A DNA stretch of 64,000 nt. It comes from Saccharomycopsis phalli (lineage: Eukaryota; Ascomycota; Saccharomycetes; Ascoideales; Saccharomycopsidaceae). The notes beneath the pieces were generated by a model. The model was not told the origin of the DNA. It ran no database searches and worked only from the letters and a program-made list of their open reading frames with translations. The stretch spans positions 536,501 through 600,500 of the forward strand of contig CP073213.1 in NCBI GenBank assembly GCA_020342235.1, written 5' to 3'. A program made the translations under genes and the position numbers. This document shows, piece after piece, positions 62,706 to 64,000 of the stretch (positions are counted from its first letter, which is position 1; each line of letters opens with the position of its first letter).

Positions 62706-64000
62706 TTAGTCTGAGTCATGTACATGGGCATGTTCAGTAGGTTCACTAGACATGTCAGTCTCAAAGTCGAATTCCTTGTAAGTAGGTTCAGAATCTTTGT
62801 GACTGGTTTTGGAAATTTGAGGTTCAATATGATTCTCAGGTTCAATGTGATTCTTAGGCTCAATGTGATTCTTAGGCTCAATATGATTCTTAGGCTCAAT
62901 ATGATCCTTTGGCTCAAAGAGTTCATCCTTTGGTTGATGATTCTCATCCTCAAGTTCCATGGAGTCTGCAAATTTCTCTTCCGTAGACAGTTCCATTATA
63001 TCTTTGGAATTTTCCAACTCCTTCAGATTTCCTCGTCCAAGTGCTTCATCTTCTGACCGACTGTCTTGAGGCTTATGCTCAAGTTCAGGCACGCTCTTTG
63101 GCTTCTGAGCTTTGATTTCCCAAAGATCAGCCACATAAATTCCCAACTTCTTTTCTTGAACCTCCACCTTTTCAGTAACAGACTTTGGCAAGCGTCTCCC
63201 CTTTAAACCCCTGGCACGACCTCGTCTAACATCAGTTAACTTTTCAGGTTCTTCCTCCTTGTTTTCTTCCTCGTTAGTAGAGCTTCGGCTCAATTTTGCT
63301 GGAAACCCACCATGGCCCATACCTGGAAGAGCTATGCCAATCATGCCGTTTAAATTCTTTCCAAACTCTGTCCGGCCCAACTTTTTGACTGCTCCGTCAT
63401 CTTCGTCTGGTTTTGTTTCACTGCGCATGGATTTTGCTTCAAACTGGTTCTGTTGCTGGCTGAGCATGTTCTGAAAGGCAAGGATCTTGGATGAAGGTTT
63501 TTTTGGTACTGGAGGTTTCTTTTTTGGCACGGGTGGGTCCCTTTTGAGCTGATCAGCCATGGTAGGTTCCACCAATGACTCCTTGGACGTTTTGATGGAG
63601 TCTTTAGAAACGTCACCGGATACTCTTGAATCTTTAGAAGTTTCTCTGGACAATTTGGAATCTCTGGAAGCTTCTCTGGACAATTTGGAATCTCTGGAAG
63701 CTTCTCTGGACAATTTGGAATCTCCATGAACATCGCTAGATACTTTGGAATCTCCAGGAACTTCATTGGACACTTTGGAGTCGTTAGACACTTCAATTGA
63801 CTCCTTGGACTTTGGTTTTGGGCGAGAAGGAACAACTGGCCGTGGTTTAGATTCCACCACGGAATCAAACGAAGAGACGGGGGTGATTCTCTTTGGTATA
63901 GCCGGAGGAGTTTTCTTGGAAATGTCTGAATTTGTCCGTGACGGGTTCTTGAACGAGACGTCAGAATTTGTCCGTGATGGGTTAAACGAAACGTCAGAGT
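62706..64000 (-). CDS. AIM21: Aim21-like actin regulator, partial (5' end outside window)
   Basis: The frame is open from the stop at 62706 to the right edge, so the N terminus is missing; at least 431 residues are present. Aim21 with Tda2 binds capping protein and limits barbed-end actin growth at endocytic patches. Marks of the family are PPVPKKKPPVPKKPSSKILA followed by FQNMLSQQQ, then FGKNLNGMIGIALPGMG, and the basic GRARGLKGRRLPKSV block. The N-terminal part is SH3-ligand-like and repetitive: SDVSFxNPSRTN units near the edge, then DSKLSREASR units. The C terminus has five IEPKNH units. No Met-led start inside the window should be taken as real. Confidence 0.8.
   Translation of the reverse strand, partial: SDVSFNPSRTNSDVSFKNPSRTNSDISKKTPPAIPKRITPVSSFDSVVESKPRPVVPSRPKPKSKESIEVSNDSKVSNEVPGDSKVSSDVHGDSKLSREASRDSKLSREASRDSKLSRETSKDSRVSGDVSKDSIKTSKESLVEPTMADQLKRDPPVPKKKPPVPKKPSSKILAFQNMLSQQQNQFEAKSMRSETKPDEDDGAVKKLGRTEFGKNLNGMIGIALPGMGHGGFPAKLSRSSTNEEENKEEEPEKLTDVRRGRARGLKGRRLPKSVTEKVEVQEKKLGIYVADLWEIKAQKPKSVPELEHKPQDSRSEDEALGRGNLKELENSKDIMELSTEEKFADSMELEDENHQPKDELFEPKDHIEPKNHIEPKNHIEPKNHIEPENHIEPQISKTSHKDSEPTYKEFDFETDMSSEPTEHAHVHDSD

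Overview
This is nuclear DNA of a budding yeast (Saccharomycotina). Every recognisable gene has its best-known relative in Saccharomyces or Candida: APM3, CAC2, PRP43, MED31, NAB2, COQ8, CHD1, EAF3, CIT1, KAP123, divergent H2A/H2B, KAR5, AIM21. Genes are compact and nearly intron-free; I see two introns, 39 and 41 nt. In CAC2, PRP43 and COQ8, CTG codons fall where relatives carry Ser or another polar residue, and I found none at a strictly conserved Leu. That points to the CUG-Ser clade (Debaryomycetaceae/Metschnikowiaceae sense). I cannot name the genus.

Layout. 0.1-1.5 kb: internally deleted Ty1/copia fossil with two near-identical LTRs. 2-9 kb: APM3, a membrane short-chain dehydrogenase, an F-box/LRR-like protein and a FIG1-like membrane protein. 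9-13 kb: gene-poor, with one tRNA-Phe. 13-25 kb: CAC2, an ADH6-type dehydrogenase, BRE4-like transporter, DUO1, a 44-codon a-factor pheromone gene and PRP43. 25-34 kb: an unknown secreted protein, MED31, an Sso-like syntaxin, NAB2 and COQ8. 34.5-38.6 kb: CHD1. 38.6-42.7 kb: a long gap ending in a GC-rich block that looks like a structured RNA gene, followed by a Medusa-family regulator. 45-50 kb: a ubiquitin-like-domain protein, tRNA-Gln with a 12-nt intron, tRNA-His and EAF3. 50-58.7 kb: CIT1, KAP123 and the H2A/H2B pair. 59-64 kb: KAR5, a WHI5/NRM1-type G1/S repressor, an orphan membrane protein and AIM21 running off the right edge.

The most interesting locus is 21969-22334. A tiny gene ends in the CAAX box CVIA and has the Asp-Asn processing site of fungal a-factors. 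Upstream lie three copies of a composite CATTGT plus CYAATTAGG element, the form expected for an a2-Mcm1 operator of Candida-type a-specific genes, and a TATA box. KAR5 (nuclear fusion) and the FIG1-like gene add further mating functions, though clustering may be chance.

A second trait is that short tandem repeats (10-40 bp units) sit just downstream of many genes, each with a different unit.
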